Source: Prostheceraeus crozeri (Eukaryota > Platyhelminthes > Polycladida > Euryleptidae). From it: a DNA stretch of 64,000 bases. The position numbers and the translations under genes are program-made. Positions within the stretch are counted from its first letter, which is position 1, and each line of letters begins with the position of its first letter. The stretch spans positions 62,001-126,000 of the forward strand of contig CAJQUW010015391.1 in assembly GCA_907163375.1 (NCBI GenBank), given 5' to 3'. Shown one piece after another: positions 11,033 through 23,375 of the stretch. The notes beneath the pieces were generated by a model. That model was given only the letters and a program-made list of their open reading frames with translations. It was not told the origin of the DNA and ran no database searches.

Positions 11033-12837
11033 ATAGATTTTAACACTTAGGCAATGGCTGCCACTTTCACTCGTGCCTTTTTCAATCCTGCCTTAACTAA
11101 TTATTAGTGGCAGCTTCAAGTGTATAGATAACTTAAGATACCTACATCTAACGCTCTAAAATATCTTGTTATGACAACTATTCTACTGTTGCGGTGCCAT
11201 TAGGGTCATGCGTTTACATTTTTAGTAACTGCAGGCTAGTTTTTATTTAAGAAATAGGTTTCTATTGTCTCATCGTACAAATCACGCAAATGGATTGTGC
11301 ACGCGAAAAATATGTAAAAATACCTTCCTCAGTAGATTTCTTAATTGAATATGAGGTCTGTTTCTACGTGATCATGTGAAAAGTTTCTACTTGAACAACT
11401 GCATACAAACTACAGGAATATTTGAATGTCACTGTGTAAACCTGCGTCATCGTAATACTGTTTCATGAACTGCGATGACCCATATGAACGATTCTATGCT
11501 ACAAGGTAAATTCATTGTATACAACAACATTTTGGGCAATTTCTGTCTTTTAAACTCTGCAACTTCGGTTTCTTTGAAAATTTACAAATGTATTCTCAAT
11601 TTTTCACGCTGAATTTCACGCTGAAAACAATAGTGGCGGCCACTCCAAATGAGTATTTGTACAAGTTTTGTATTTGAACTATATATTGTACGTCTTCTGA
11701 TCGATAATTTTGTGGTTTCAGTCAGTTGACATTTTGGCCGTTTTACGATATTTTGAAAATGATAATCATTGTCTTTTCAAAATAATCTTCGCATGCATGA
11801 TTGCATTATAATTTCTGATAAATCTGTGAGTTTTCATGAGATCCGGATAAAAAAATGTGGTTTCTGCATCAAATTGAAATTTTGAGAAAAATCAAAAAAT
11901 TCTGGTCGAAAGAACACAGTTCATTTTTTAAAAATTCACAATTGCTCAATTGTGATGATCCATAGCTGATTTTTTCCTTTTGATGCAACAAGTAGACACA
12001 CAAATGATGTATTTCGTCGTATAAAGAAAGTAAAAACATCATTTCTAAGTTGTGAAATGTTCATCGGTCAGAAAACAATTTTTGGGGGAGGCTAATTGAG
12101 GAAAAATCCCACATCAATGTAAATGCAATCTTGAAGTATAGCCTGGTTGAAAGTACGATTCATGCGCTTTCACATGATACATAACTTTACATGCATAATT
12201 TTTGTAGATCACAACGAAATTTCTTCCCTAAAATAGAGTACCTATGCTGGGGACAGGCTTTTTTGGTAATTTTTCTACCTTGAGCTAAATTTTTCATAAA
12301 GAACACTTTCTTTGGAGTGATTTGATTTTATCATGACCGAAAAGAGGAGATCCTAAGGATCAAGATGAAGAAAAAAATGATGAAAATAGGTTCAGAACGA
12401 AGGATTTTACAGACGGAAGACACGTTTTTCGACAAATGTTGTTGAATAAAATGGATTTGCTCTGCAACAGATTTTTCCAGCATTTACAGCAGCAGCTTAT
12501 CACTCCTATTTTTCCCACCGTATGGGGTCGACTTTGCTTTGCAGGATCTCGAGGTCATCAGACTAAATTAGCGATCCAACTGATAAATAACTGTGACATT
12601 GATTTGGTAAGATGCTGCTGGTAATAAGTTGCTACAATGATATAATGACCTATAAAAATCAGTCTCACAAACGTCTATGGTTGCCGCGGATTTATCGCGT
12701 GGTTGTAAATCTTTTCGAGTAGGGATCCCCAAGCGTGCGGAGTTTACACCAGTATTTCTGCACTGAGAAAAGTTGAAAATTAGATTATCTGGTTCTATTG
12801 TTCTGCTCGTACATGTAGACATCTAATTTGTTGATGT
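11033..12837. other. Intergenic stretch without recognised content
   Basis: AT-rich, non-coding; no repeats or motifs recognised. Confidence 0.5.
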
Positions 12838-12857
12838 CTAGCAACCAGTCTTTTTGA

Positions 12858-13005
12858 GCGGATCGAAATTCCGCTTTCGCTCGCTCATCGCTCATTTGCT
12901 CATAATCGCCCTGTCGCTCGCTCACCCCTCATTTCCTCAAAATAATCCTTTCGCTCGCTCACCGCTCAAAATCATGAAAAAATGCCGCTCGCTCGCTCAT
13001 TTCTC
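12858..13005. repeat. Left subterminal CGCTCGCTCA cluster
   Basis: Degenerate, irregularly spaced copies of CGCTCGCTCA. Short clustered words of this sort near hAT ends usually serve as transposase binding sites. The 23-base block ending GCCGCTCGCTCGCTC recurs at the right end in the same, not inverted, orientation. Confidence 0.7.
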
Positions 13006-13849
13006 GATAATACCATCCTTAATTCTACAAACTTTTTTATGCTCAGAGCTAATTCCATGCTTCAAATCAAATATATGCCTTTTATAGGCGTTGAAAGGAA
13101 ATTCATCATTTCATTTTAGTTGAAATTTGAAACATACGATGAAACAATGTAAATCATCATACCAATGTATTAAATCAGTTATTGCACAAAGTTAGTTGAA
13201 ACAATATATTTTGATGAACATAGCCAAAGAATTCTTTTGACATGTGTAGAGATGGCCAATAATCTAAACTTAATCCTACATGCTGATCACATGAATCAGT
13301 GCATACAGTTCTTGGCGCAATACTTGGACAAAATTCGAAGGTGCGTTAAGAAAGTATGTAATGCGTTGACATTTGAAAATGAACTTATTTGAAGTCGTGA
13401 CAAAATAATGTAGACAGTTCCTAAAAGTAGTTAAAGATGACATACGTGACTTATGAGTGACAAAGTAATCAATAAATGCAAGAAATCTGCTATAAATAAA
13501 ATCGCTTGATAAACGAAATCGCTGGTTTATGTGAAACAGCAAATGCTGCACCCAAAAGGACCTGAGACATCGGCGCCAGCCGTCACTGAGACTTCGGCCC
13601 ACTAAGCTCAGTATCTGTCAAGATGGTCGATCCGCAGCAGCTTGTTGCGCCCAGGTCCTACTTCCTTCTACCTTTGCTCTCTTTTTCATGGTGATCTTTA
13701 CACTTAAACACCGTTCCGGTGCGTGTAACATACTCTCTGCGAAACCAAATCATAGCCAGAGAGGACACGCGAAGATCGACATGTCACACAGATGATACTG
13801 AAGGTCGGTCCAGATTCCTCAACGTGTCATATTGGTAGGGGTATACATG

Positions 13850-15476
13850 GCATTTGAACGAACGGTCTGAACGGCACTTTTTTCATTTTTCTGATGAACG
13901 AATTATCGAAGTCTGAGAAGCCGATGAACGGTGATCGGAACGAACGGCTTTTTTTTGCTTGATTGAACGTGATTGAGTGGTAATTTAGCCCCGGAAACCC
14001 AGCAAAAGAAATAATGGTAGAAAATCTTTGATACATTCCAAAATTGCTTATTTACACATTCTGACTTCAATAAAGTAGTATTTTGAAATTTGAAAATATT
14101 TAATTGCCAATTTGGGCATGGATCACCACAAACCCATTGGGCTTTCGTGGTGTAGTGAAACCTCGAACATTTCGATAAAAGAAAACTCTAATGATACTCT
14201 TCGAAATTGCTTGTTTGAGCATTAAGACTTCAGTTCAATGACAAAACAATGACAAGAGACTTGCTATTACACAATGATTCCATCTCTTGTTATTGATTTA
14301 GTGTTCCGAAAATACATCTGCTTATTCTACTACTCATCAGCTACTAAAACATCTGCGCATATCACCATCAATGCGGTTTATCAGTGGTGAAAACTGAAGA
14401 AGCCGGACTGAAAAAGTTTCACGTCCTTCCATGAAGCAACGAAATTTGTCATGATGCGCACTAAAGTGTCATTTAATTCATCACTTGGTCACAAAGCATT
14501 GAACAGTTTGAATTCAAAAGCTGTGATGAAGTAGGTCTACTTGCACTGTGGGTGCCAATCTGACCATTACTTTTTAAAAATGGCAGGTATTATGTTGCTT
14601 TTGCATCAAGTAAACTCATAAGCTGGGGTCGGGCCCGATGCAGGCATCTCGATTTTTCGGGAAGCGGGCATTCGCATGCAGGCACGGGTATTTACAATAA
14701 TGGCTTAATCTGAGAATTCATATCCGGTCAGTGGATATGCAGGTAGGGATTCATGGCGGCGTACATGACGTGGGCGCAATGCATGTAGCCTAGGCTCATT
14801 ATGCAATTGAATCTAGTCACTATCGAATTTAGTCACATCGTATTCTTAAATCACTATTTCTGAAGACTAGACCTAGGCCGATGCTAGCTAGCAGGTTTCA
14901 AGCACTGTGTAAGCGAAGTGTCAAATAGGTGAACATCTACCCATCGTCACCTACTTGTATAGCAAATTCGTGCCGCGTGATGCTGCTAAAGCGTGTTGTA
15001 GGCTAATCATCAAGGAGTATGACTTTCTCCATCGATTTTGATATTCTCTAGTTTTATTGGTTTTGATACAAAGGGCGCGTGTGACGTGTAACGTTTGATG
15101 TCAACTCATGTTTCGCATTGTCATTGTAGGACAATACCGACAACGAATTTTCCGATAGGGCTGCTTGTATTATTTCGCGATGTCAGCTGGGAGAACATCC
15201 TGCATTGCCAGCTTCCACATTTCTCTGAAAAAACCAATGTTAGCTAGAAACGACATCACTATATAATAAGGTTCGACAGCACTACGAGTATGTAGGGTCC
15301 ATCAAAATTGAATATTGTTTTGACTTAGAAGGAACGATTGAACGGGGGTGTTTTATGCCATGAACGAACGGAACGGGGGGTGATAGCTCATTTGAGCGGT
15401 CAACAAACGAACGTGTCTGAAAGGCTAATGAGCGGAAGATCGAACGAATTGGGAAAAATATGACCGTTCTAATGCT
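13850..15476. mobile_element. Probable second hAT-like unit with GAACG ends
   Basis: The word GAACGAACGG and variants cluster at 13855-13970 and again at 15330-15460, bracketing 1.6 kb. The outer edges read CATGGCATTTGAACG on the left and, inward from the right, CAGCATTAGAACGG. The flanks share GGGTAT but no perfect 8-base duplication. The layout copies that of the surrounding hAT element. No transposase is recognised inside. Exact boundaries are uncertain. Confidence 0.45.
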
Positions 15477-15559
15477 GGGTATGAAACACAATAATCGAAA
15501 GACATTCCTGATCGTTTTTTTACATCGAGGAGTCAGGACGATTGCAGGAAATTGCTTAT

Positions 15560-15783
15560 CTGGGGAGCCATCTGGGAGTGATGGTCGCAGTTCACTGCAT
15601 GTTATGAGGGAAAACATGAACTCCGAATGCTACGTTCGAGTGATCTAAGAACATGTTTATCCTTCAGCATGCAGTTTAGGTGATCCATCATCTGATTTCA
15701 TTCTCATGGATGACAATGCTCCATGCCATCGTGCCAGTGCAACTCCATTGTACAGAAGACAGGGTGGAAAACCCTTAGACTGG
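15560..15783 (+). pseudogene. Tc1 transposase fragment
   Basis: The + strand frames read GRSSLHVMRENMNSECYVRVI and then FILMDDNAPCHRA with LDWPA. These match the middle of Tc1-family transposases, where the conserved DNAPCHRA block carries the second catalytic Asp and LDWPA precedes SPDLNP. A stop separates the two segments (near 15647). The frame is cut at 15784 by a hAT-type insertion, and sequence of the same strand resumes at 16497 but decays quickly. The N-terminal part is not recognisable. Confidence 0.7.
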
Positions 15784-15791
15784 CCAGCAAG

Positions 15792-16488
15792 CAGTGGCGT
15801 ACCGAAGGGGGGATGCAGGGGATGCATCCCCCCGAAATTCGAAACTCTAAGTGGTATGAAAAAGGGAGAAACTAAGGCATACTGAGCATGTGAAAATATC
15901 GAGTATCGGCTTTCGTAAAAATTAATAAATCATCCTTTATTTTGAAATAAAAATACTCAATTTCAGACCAATAATACTTGATTTAACACTTGAATATATA
16001 CCTTATAAATTTCTATAAGTTTCTATCAATTTTGACTGTTGATTAAATTTCTTCTTTCATCCTTCACGATACACGGGTATGGGTATGAGGCAGGTGATGA
16101 TGTCATCGACAAATATGTGAAAGTCGTTAATCCTATTCCCCTCCAAGTTCCTAGGTCGGAATTTAATGTATCTTTGTTGATATTTCTTGAAAATGGGCGA
16201 AGAGTTCAGTATGCAGATGTAGTTTTGCTTTTATTGTCGGTAAATGAAATATTCAACACCTTTGTTTATCATGATAAAGAGGCGATTCAGCGAGTTATAT
16301 TTTGAACGTAGTTTTACAGATTTTTGTATTGTTTGAGCGCAAGTGTATATGATATTTGATTTGGCTTGATTCAACAGGTAAATCACATGCAGCTAAATCG
16401 ACTAGGTCTATTCATACAAGTTCTGAAATTTTTGAGGTCAGTATTCAAATATCATCCCCCCTGAACGAAAATCCTGGGTACGCGCCTG
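15792..16488. mobile_element. Non-autonomous hAT element inside Tc1 remnant
   Basis: It begins CAGTGGCGTACC and ends, read inward from the right, CAGGCGCGTACC. An exact 8-base duplication, CCAGCAAG, lies at 15784-15791 and 16489-16496. At 697 bases with no recognised gene it is too short for a transposase. G-runs and C-runs lie just inside both ends. Removing it would rejoin the interrupted Tc1 sequence, so it inserted after the Tc1 copy. Confidence 0.85.
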
Positions 16489-17597
16489 CCAGCAAGGTCT
16501 ACTCCCTTTTAACGACTAGGCCCTAACTGGGCAAACATATAACAAAGAAAATATTTAATATGATATAGGATGCAAATTTATTCAATTATAGTTAGAAAAC
16601 GTGCTGTTTACTTTAAAATGTCTAGTTCTAGCTAATTTCTAACTATTTATGAAACGGAAAACGGGACATTATGCTTGAGGACATCTCTCCATTACTTGTC
16701 CAGGCGAGCGGGCACTCTGCAATCTTTATCATTGAGGAGATTTTTCTCTTAAGTTCGTTGGAATTTCGAATTTAAAAAATCTGACAAAATTGGTGATTTG
16801 ACATCTTGAATTGCTTTTTACAACATGGGGATGCATGAGTTGGATGAAATAAACATCACGATAAGAAAGCTCAGAACCTAAATATGTTGTACTGTGAATT
16901 TCATGTGATTTGGAACATTGGTTTGGATGTAAAAGGGGAGGCAGATTCAGTCCTACGCACTTTCAGAGTCCGGTATGGAAAAGGACTAAAGTGAATCAAT
17001 GTTCGTGGTCTTAAAATCAATGCATCGCAAAATGGAAGCCATATATGCCGACATGTACACTAGGATCGTCCTGGTGTAGGCCTAATTTGGTTGGTTTCAA
17101 TTCTTCCTAAATTGTAGCTCTTTAGCAGTTCTTTCACGTTTGACGATACTGAATGTCTCTCAAGGATCTGCATGTGGATATGTTCCAGCAACGAAATTCT
17201 TTTATCAAATTAAGGCATCTTTTACTGTCTTCGTGCAATTCCGGAGACCACCAGTACATCTATGGGACGAAGCGACGATTGGGAGACCGATTCAAAAGAT
17301 ATGTGAATAAATACGAGTAATGTGTCGATGGTCAGATGTTGAGTGCAGCATCGATCACAAAGACCTTCTTATTGCTAAGTTCATATTCAGAAGAAGAATC
17401 CAGACAGGCATTCAATGTATATTGTCGAGAGTGTGAGAACTACAGAAGAGAGAAAAAGTTCGGAAGTTTGTTCATCAATCAAGTTATACACATGCATGTA
17501 CTATAAAAAGACTTTTACAGAAAGCATTTTTAAGAGACTTTTCAAATATTTCGCTTTTTTGATTATTTGATCTTTTTAATTTTTGTTTTTTCTAAAA

Positions 17598-17752
17598 ATG
17601 GCTCGCTCAACCGCTCGCTCACGACAAAAAATCACTGCTCGCTCGCTCAATTTTCGCTCACGGAATATTTTTTTCGCTCGCTCATCCGCTCATCAAAAAA
17701 TTGAAAAAATGCCGCTCGCTCGCTCGGTCGCTCAGCTCGCTCAAAAACACTG
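17598..17752. repeat. Right subterminal CGCTCGCTCA cluster
   Basis: Irregular copies of GCTCGCTCA running up to the right end of the 4.9 kb hAT element. They have the same + strand orientation as the left cluster. Confidence 0.7.
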
Positions 17753-18184
17753 CTAGCAACTGTCTTAATTTTCTACTGAATATTTTTCTTTCAACACTGA
17801 CTGAGTGAGATTGTGATTCATGAATAGTGACTAAAAGTCGCACTGTTTTCAAAATTCAATGTTTCATAAACGCTCATGAAGATAGTTTTGACTGTCTAAG
17901 ATGTTCAATGCAAGCTTGTACGTATCCATACATCGCAATTATTATCCATTTTTAGCTGATTTTATAAGAATGCAAGTAGTGCACGTGAAAATATGGACAT
18001 TGAATGTAGAGATCATCCCTTGTTGAAATGGTGACGCATTGATGATTATGTTGAATAATGAACAAAAAATAAACGTCAATAATGTCTAGTAATCAATTAA
18101 TAACAATGAGCATAGTGAACAAATATACATTACAAAGGCATGAAATTGCTAGAAAGATTAAAATAGCCTGCGAAATGTTAGCCT

Positions 18185-19791
18185 TAGGGCTCCTATCGGA
18201 TCACCGGATCATCCGGCTCATACTGCAATCCGATAACTGTTATCGGATCGGTTCATATTCACGACTTTTTGTTGTCGGATCGGCTCTGGATCATGAGCAT
18301 GAGCAGGTCCGATGACTTCATAGTACAGGTTTTCCTCCCCTAAACCAGTAAAACAATTATTGAAGATGAGTTAACATTATTAGTATTTAGACTTAACATG
18401 ACAAAATATGCCGTACAACCCAATTCACACGTCTTATCCCATTATTGTTACGGATTACTTTTACGGATGGCTTTCACTAACTATAGGTACTAATTAGTAT
18501 AGGTTTTCATCAACTGCGGAAGGTGCATATACGAAGACCACTGAAGATATACGAAAAAATGTGGTGGATACGTTTCATGCGGGGGAAGATTTTTGGAGGT
18601 TGGAAGGTTGGTAAGAATTAAACGATCCACTGTATAGTCTAGTGCAGAGGGAGCTGTGGCCCAATATCAAAATAAAGGCGGAAAACGACATCAAAGAGAA
18701 CTATGACAATGACATCCTTTTGTGAGGATGTAATTTCTGAAGAACCTAGTGTATCTACAAGAGCGCTGAACTCTCGAATGGGTAGAGTTTTTTGTGAATC
18801 AGAGGTGCATGTTGCGAATTCCTGCTTGCGAAGCACGTTGCTGTTGGACAACATTAGACTTTACAACGATGCTGGCCTCTTCCCAATGAAAGAAATCGAC
18901 AGGACATCAAGGGTAATAGGCATCAATATGCGATGTGGCTTATGCAAGAAGTGCGGCTGCGCGGCTTGGAAACTGTGCATATTTATTAAACTTCCGTCGG
19001 CATTTACACCTTACGGAACAATAGAAGTCGAAAGGAGTGAAATGTGTATGTAGGATGTTGGGGATTAGATCGAAGAATATCAAAGGACAGTGATAATGAG
19101 CATTCAGCTATGAGTGGCATCATACACTGCGAACTACATTCAAATCCAGTGACTAATGAGACAATTTCAGTATATCTTCAGAATCTTTCTCCAAAATTCT
19201 TGATCATAGTGCTATTATTTTACAGATACATATTATGTTATTTTACTGATATTTCATTGATATTCGTTTTTATTCCGAAAATCGGATAGGCCTACCGCTA
19301 TTTGAAGTGGCTTACTGTTGTTCCTTTAGGACAATCTTGTCAAACAGTCGTTGTAAATTAAGATATTTGCAAGACTGGGGGTAACTCACATTGCTCATTA
19401 ATACATGAATTACATACGTTAAGTCTTATGATTTTATTTTGAAAAAGGTGTCGAAATTGAAGTCTTTGTTATCGAAATTGATTTCCAAATACTGTAGTTT
19501 TGCAGATTATGCCCTATATAGGCCCCAATAACTTTGCAATGAAGTGTTCTTTTTTCAGGTGGAAGATTAATATGGTACTTTATGGCTATAAAATATAAAT
19601 AGTTAAGTTAAAGCACTTGATTGCAATCATTGAGCAATTGTAGGCACAAATTTCATTACCGGATCACATCGGATCTCGGATCATTTACCGGATCATTACC
19701 CATCGACTCTCGGATCACGCATGTATAGTTATCGGATAGAATCGCGACTCATGCCCATGAACAGATCCGGTGTGAGCCGGTAAGAGCTCTA
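18185..19791. mobile_element. hAT-type element with CGGATC-rich ends
   Basis: The left end begins TAGGGCTCCTATCGG and the right end, read inward, TAGAGCTCTTACCGG (12 of 15 identical). The flanking 8-mers GTTAGCCT (18177-18184) and ATTAGCCT (19792-19799) match at seven positions, as expected of an aged hAT duplication. The word CGGATC and variants crowd 18195-18310 and 19668-19770. Interior frames, the largest at 18703-19053 (+), show no transposase motif I recognise, so the element appears non-autonomous at 1.6 kb. Confidence 0.7.
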
Positions 19792-19799
19792 ATTAGCCT

Positions 19800-21104
19800 G
19801 CACCGAGGAATATGCAGGAATAGGTCCCTAATGAGGAAAATCGGGGGTCCGAATTAAAATCAGCTAAACAAACCGATTTCTCGCAAGCTTTAATAAAAAA
19901 GCTTCAACTGCTTCGTCACAGATGCATGTATTGGATCTACGTAGCAATGATAAATTGATGCGGATAAGAAAATGACATTGAAATTCGATCTCTTGATTTG
20001 CAGCATCATGTACGGAATTTAAGTTGCTTTAGTTTACTTGACTCTTTCCATCTTTTGGGATAAATAATTTTCAAGTAATAACCGCTAGGGATTCATCGGT
20101 TAGCTAGATATACATAGACATTGGATGATTGCATAATGAAACATGGAGAGAGATGATACCAGCAAAAGTTGATTAATCTACATATCTAAATATTTGAATT
20201 ATTTGCACAGCATAGCGCCCTCATGAAACATCTCCATGATTCATTCTGTATAAAGATGCTCTGTGGATGCTGACCAAAACATTCTGTCAAATAAAAAACT
20301 TTCCATCAATTTATAAAAATGAATAATCAGGGTTTAGGCTGCTGATTCAAATAAATCACCACTTCTTTTAATTACTTCTTTGTCCTGTTCCAATGTTGAA
20401 TCAAAGTTTCCCCCAGTTTGACTTTCCCTGCTTCATATTATATTCCATGTTTATTTGTTATGAAGATGCAGCATATGAAAGTTTCTAGTGTTTGTTTATC
20501 TGCTTCTGTCCAAAATTGTTTTACCAAAATATTAAAACGCGAAGCTGTTAATGTCATACAGTTAACATCATACCATATGTTTAACTCCACGACCGATTCA
20601 ATCCAGTCCTGGCATTTCTAGCATGCTTCCAATTACCATTGAATTTCATATGAGGATCAATCTAATAGTAACCTGAGCTGTTACAAAAATCAGTACGATC
20701 CACTCGCATCTCCTTGAAAAAATGCCAAAAGCTAATTTCAACTCGAATACTTAACTGCCACTGCTTGAAGCTGCGAAGACTGAGTCCGATATTCATTGAT
20801 AAAAAAGTAAGTGCTCTTGAAAATTATTTGACTTTCAAGCAATCATGGGCAGTCCTTTTTTAGCCAATCTATGTTCGAAAGAGATCAAATCTCAGACTAC
20901 GTTTGGTATGACAGTTACGCACAGCTGTGACACAAGGTTGGAATCAGGCATATCAAGATTATGAGAATAAGATTTTTCTCTAGTATATTTTAAGAAGAAT
21001 CAGTTTTTCTTAGAATGCACAAGTAAGTGAATTGAGCTGGATGCACTAGTTTTTTAACCTCATGTCCTCACGTCACGTTGTCTGCGAGGACTCGTTTGAA
21101 TCTC
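19800..21104. other. Intergenic stretch without recognised content
   Basis: Non-coding, AT-rich; nothing recognised. Confidence 0.5.
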
Positions 21105-21300
21105 AATGCGATAATTGAATTTTGAGTTGCATGGGAACAGACGCACTTTAACTGTCATTTCATTCAATATCAGGAGTCATTACCAGGCTGCTGTGGTGAG
21201 ATCTATTTCGATTTTCAAGTGAGGATGCAACTCAATATTTGATTATTCTATTTAAATAATGTTTTCAGGAAACAACTATTGTAAATTATTACAGAGAAAA
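21105..21300. repeat. Inverted-repeat element family, short copy
   Basis: Shares with 26762-27126 the blocks CATTTCATTCAATATCAGGA, GAGGATGCAACTCAATAT and TTATTCTATTTA, followed by a similar AT-rich run ending in ATTACAG. Imperfect inverted arms lie at about 21110-21165 and 21210-21262. A non-autonomous DNA element, shorter than the second copy. Confidence 0.55.
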
Positions 21301-21786
21301 AAATGTCGCAAAAGGTTTCACAGCACCGATATATTTCGCTGGCTCTCTACGGGATGCACCCCGGAATGACAAGCAAGGTATGATATGAACACATGTAAAT
21401 AACGGCTAGCAGACAATCATGATATGACGTATTAATCATATTATGACGTATCATGGCATGACTGATACGCAATGAGACGAGACAATAAAGCGTGAAATAC
21501 AATAATTGCTGAGACTAATAATAAAGTTACCAAGGTAAAGAAAAGATAAAAATTTATCTGCTCGACGCAAAAGTCTGCCTTCGATCTGTAAATATGCAGA
21601 GCCTCTAAAGCGCAAGTAAGCATGACTCGATTATTCTGTTTTGGACAATCATTCATTTTCACGCGACATTGGATGCTGCCATCATTCATAGTAAAATGCG
21701 TTGCATTACGCTCTTTACTACCGTGCTTTTCGTTCCCGATCATCAACCTGATTTTCATAGATTCTCTAGATATTGTTTATTTAAGT

Positions 21787-21860
21787 CAGTGTTTCTCAAT
21801 CTTCTCTTTGAGAACGCCCCCTTCTCATCTCGTAAAACATCCAGCGCCCCCATGAAATTA
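21787..21860 (+). repeat. Solo hAT-like left end
   Basis: CAGTGTTTCTCAATC followed by a C-rich run (CGCCCCC) resembles the left end of Charlie-like hAT elements. No matching right end was found within several kb, so it is probably a fragment. Confidence 0.3.
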
Positions 21861-23192
21861 ATCTCGGCAGAGGACCTGTACATGGCCAAATTTTGGCTCC
21901 TCAATTTCTTGAATTTGTAAATTACTTCACCTGCTGTATAAAATGTCAATTTAGAATCATCCTTCAAATGTAGGTATTACATTGAGTTTATTTTTAAATA
22001 AGCAATAGTTAAATTTTAGCGAAGCAAATCAATATGAGTAGGTGCAGACAAATCGCCACAGCGTGTATTACACGACATGTTTCGGTCACCTCCTTTTCAG
22101 ATACAGCGCTGGACTGATAGGCGGTGTACAAAAATCGGCACTTTAGGGAATTGAAATCTCACTTGAAAGAAAAACAATACTGTACTTATTGAAGATGATT
22201 ACCGACAATAAATTGACAATTGGACAAATGCAAGATAATAGCACACTGAATATAATAGGGCCTACTGAAGAAATCTGGACAGGGTGAATGTATTTTATAT
22301 CATATTTTGCAATAAGATCATTTAAATTATGTCATGAAAAACAAATTTCAAAGAGGAAGGGCATTAAATGAATAAATTAATGAAATAGAAATAGTTAAAG
22401 AATTGAACACTTGCAAAACAATTAATCATAAAAATAAGGAGAAGATAAAACTATACAAAAATTCTCAAGAAAGAAGCAGAGAAGGCATTTTTAAAATAAT
22501 CCTGCACAGATCCATATAACATAACCATTTATTAACAGGGGTCCAAAATACGTGACGGGTGAAGGCACTTAATTGAAAATAAAAATCGTCGGATAAGAAA
22601 GAATCTCTTAAGCCTCAAGTTGTACTTGCAAAAGAGTTCAAAATGAAAACGAGAAAGCACCCGTTTGTTAGTCGAAATAGTTTCTATTACACGAAATGCT
22701 TGATAGTGATATAAAGCACCTGATACAACGTAAGTATTCGATTATCTAGATTTTAGCAATTTTTGGAACTCAAACGGCACCAATTTCGTAGACATTTACA
22801 GTGTTAAGGAATAAGCGTGCTTAATTCGAAGTCGCTTTTCAGATTCTACGCCACTGCTCACGTTCTTTGCATTTTAAATGTAAATTTCAATCACTCGATT
22901 CATAGTGCAGATGAGCAGATGAAGTGCGCTCTCTCCTGCTTTCTGTCAAGGAAATCCTTGTTGATATCTATCTGCCAACGGATGCATGATTAACCTCATC
23001 ATTCGCCAATAATTCATTCAGGTGAATCTATCCTTGATGCTATTGCGATGATTGGCTATCCGTTTCCCTTTTTAAGACGGATGAGGATAACATTGTCTCA
23101 GCTTTGACTGAGATGATCTTGTAAATATTCATAATCTTTGCATTCTCAAAATTAAATTCTCTTTCAAGTGTATAGTCTTCTTATTGACCTGA
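21861..23192. other. Upstream region of the ankyrin-repeat gene
   Basis: No coding features. The promoter and any 5' untranslated exon of the gene starting at 23193 would be expected here, but no TATA box or other core element stands out from the AT-rich background. Confidence 0.4.
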
Positions 23193-23375
23193 ATGAGACA
23201 ACTGAACATGCAAGCTGTGGATACAGCTGGAAATGCACTTTTAGATGCCATCAATCGAAATAAAATTCATCTTGCAACTTTTATCGTTGACGCTGTTGAA
23301 CATAATGCTGCTGAAGTGATCAACATCAGAGATTTCAAAGGAAAGACTCCTGTCACACGAGCTGTTTATATCACG
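23193..23375 (+). CDS. Ankyrin gene exon 1
   Basis: 61 codons, ending in phase 0 before a consensus donor (GTGAGT). Encodes the first repeat (NALLDAINRNKIHLATFIV) and the start of the second. A second Met at codon 6 is an alternative start. Confidence 0.8.

Larger units (their letters stand above)
12846..17752. mobile_element. hAT-type transposon, 4.9 kb, nested
   Basis: The left end begins CAGTCTTTTTGAGCG. The right end, read inward, begins CAGTGTTTTTGAGCG (14 of 15 identical). An exact 8-base duplication, CTAGCAAC, flanks both (12838-12845 and 17753-17760). Ends of this form with an 8-base duplication are the hallmark of the hAT superfamily. Both ends are loaded with the word CGCTCGCTCA. 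The interior has no recognisable hAT transposase; instead it holds other insertions (a GAACG-rich unit, a Tc1 remnant and a smaller hAT element). It is probably a non-autonomous or gutted copy that has collected later insertions. Confidence 0.85.

Noticed and set aside
12858-13005. CRISPR-like or satellite array in the CGCTCGCTCA clusters
   Set aside because: Spacing is irregular, copies are degenerate and they abut TIRs of a hAT element in a eukaryotic context.
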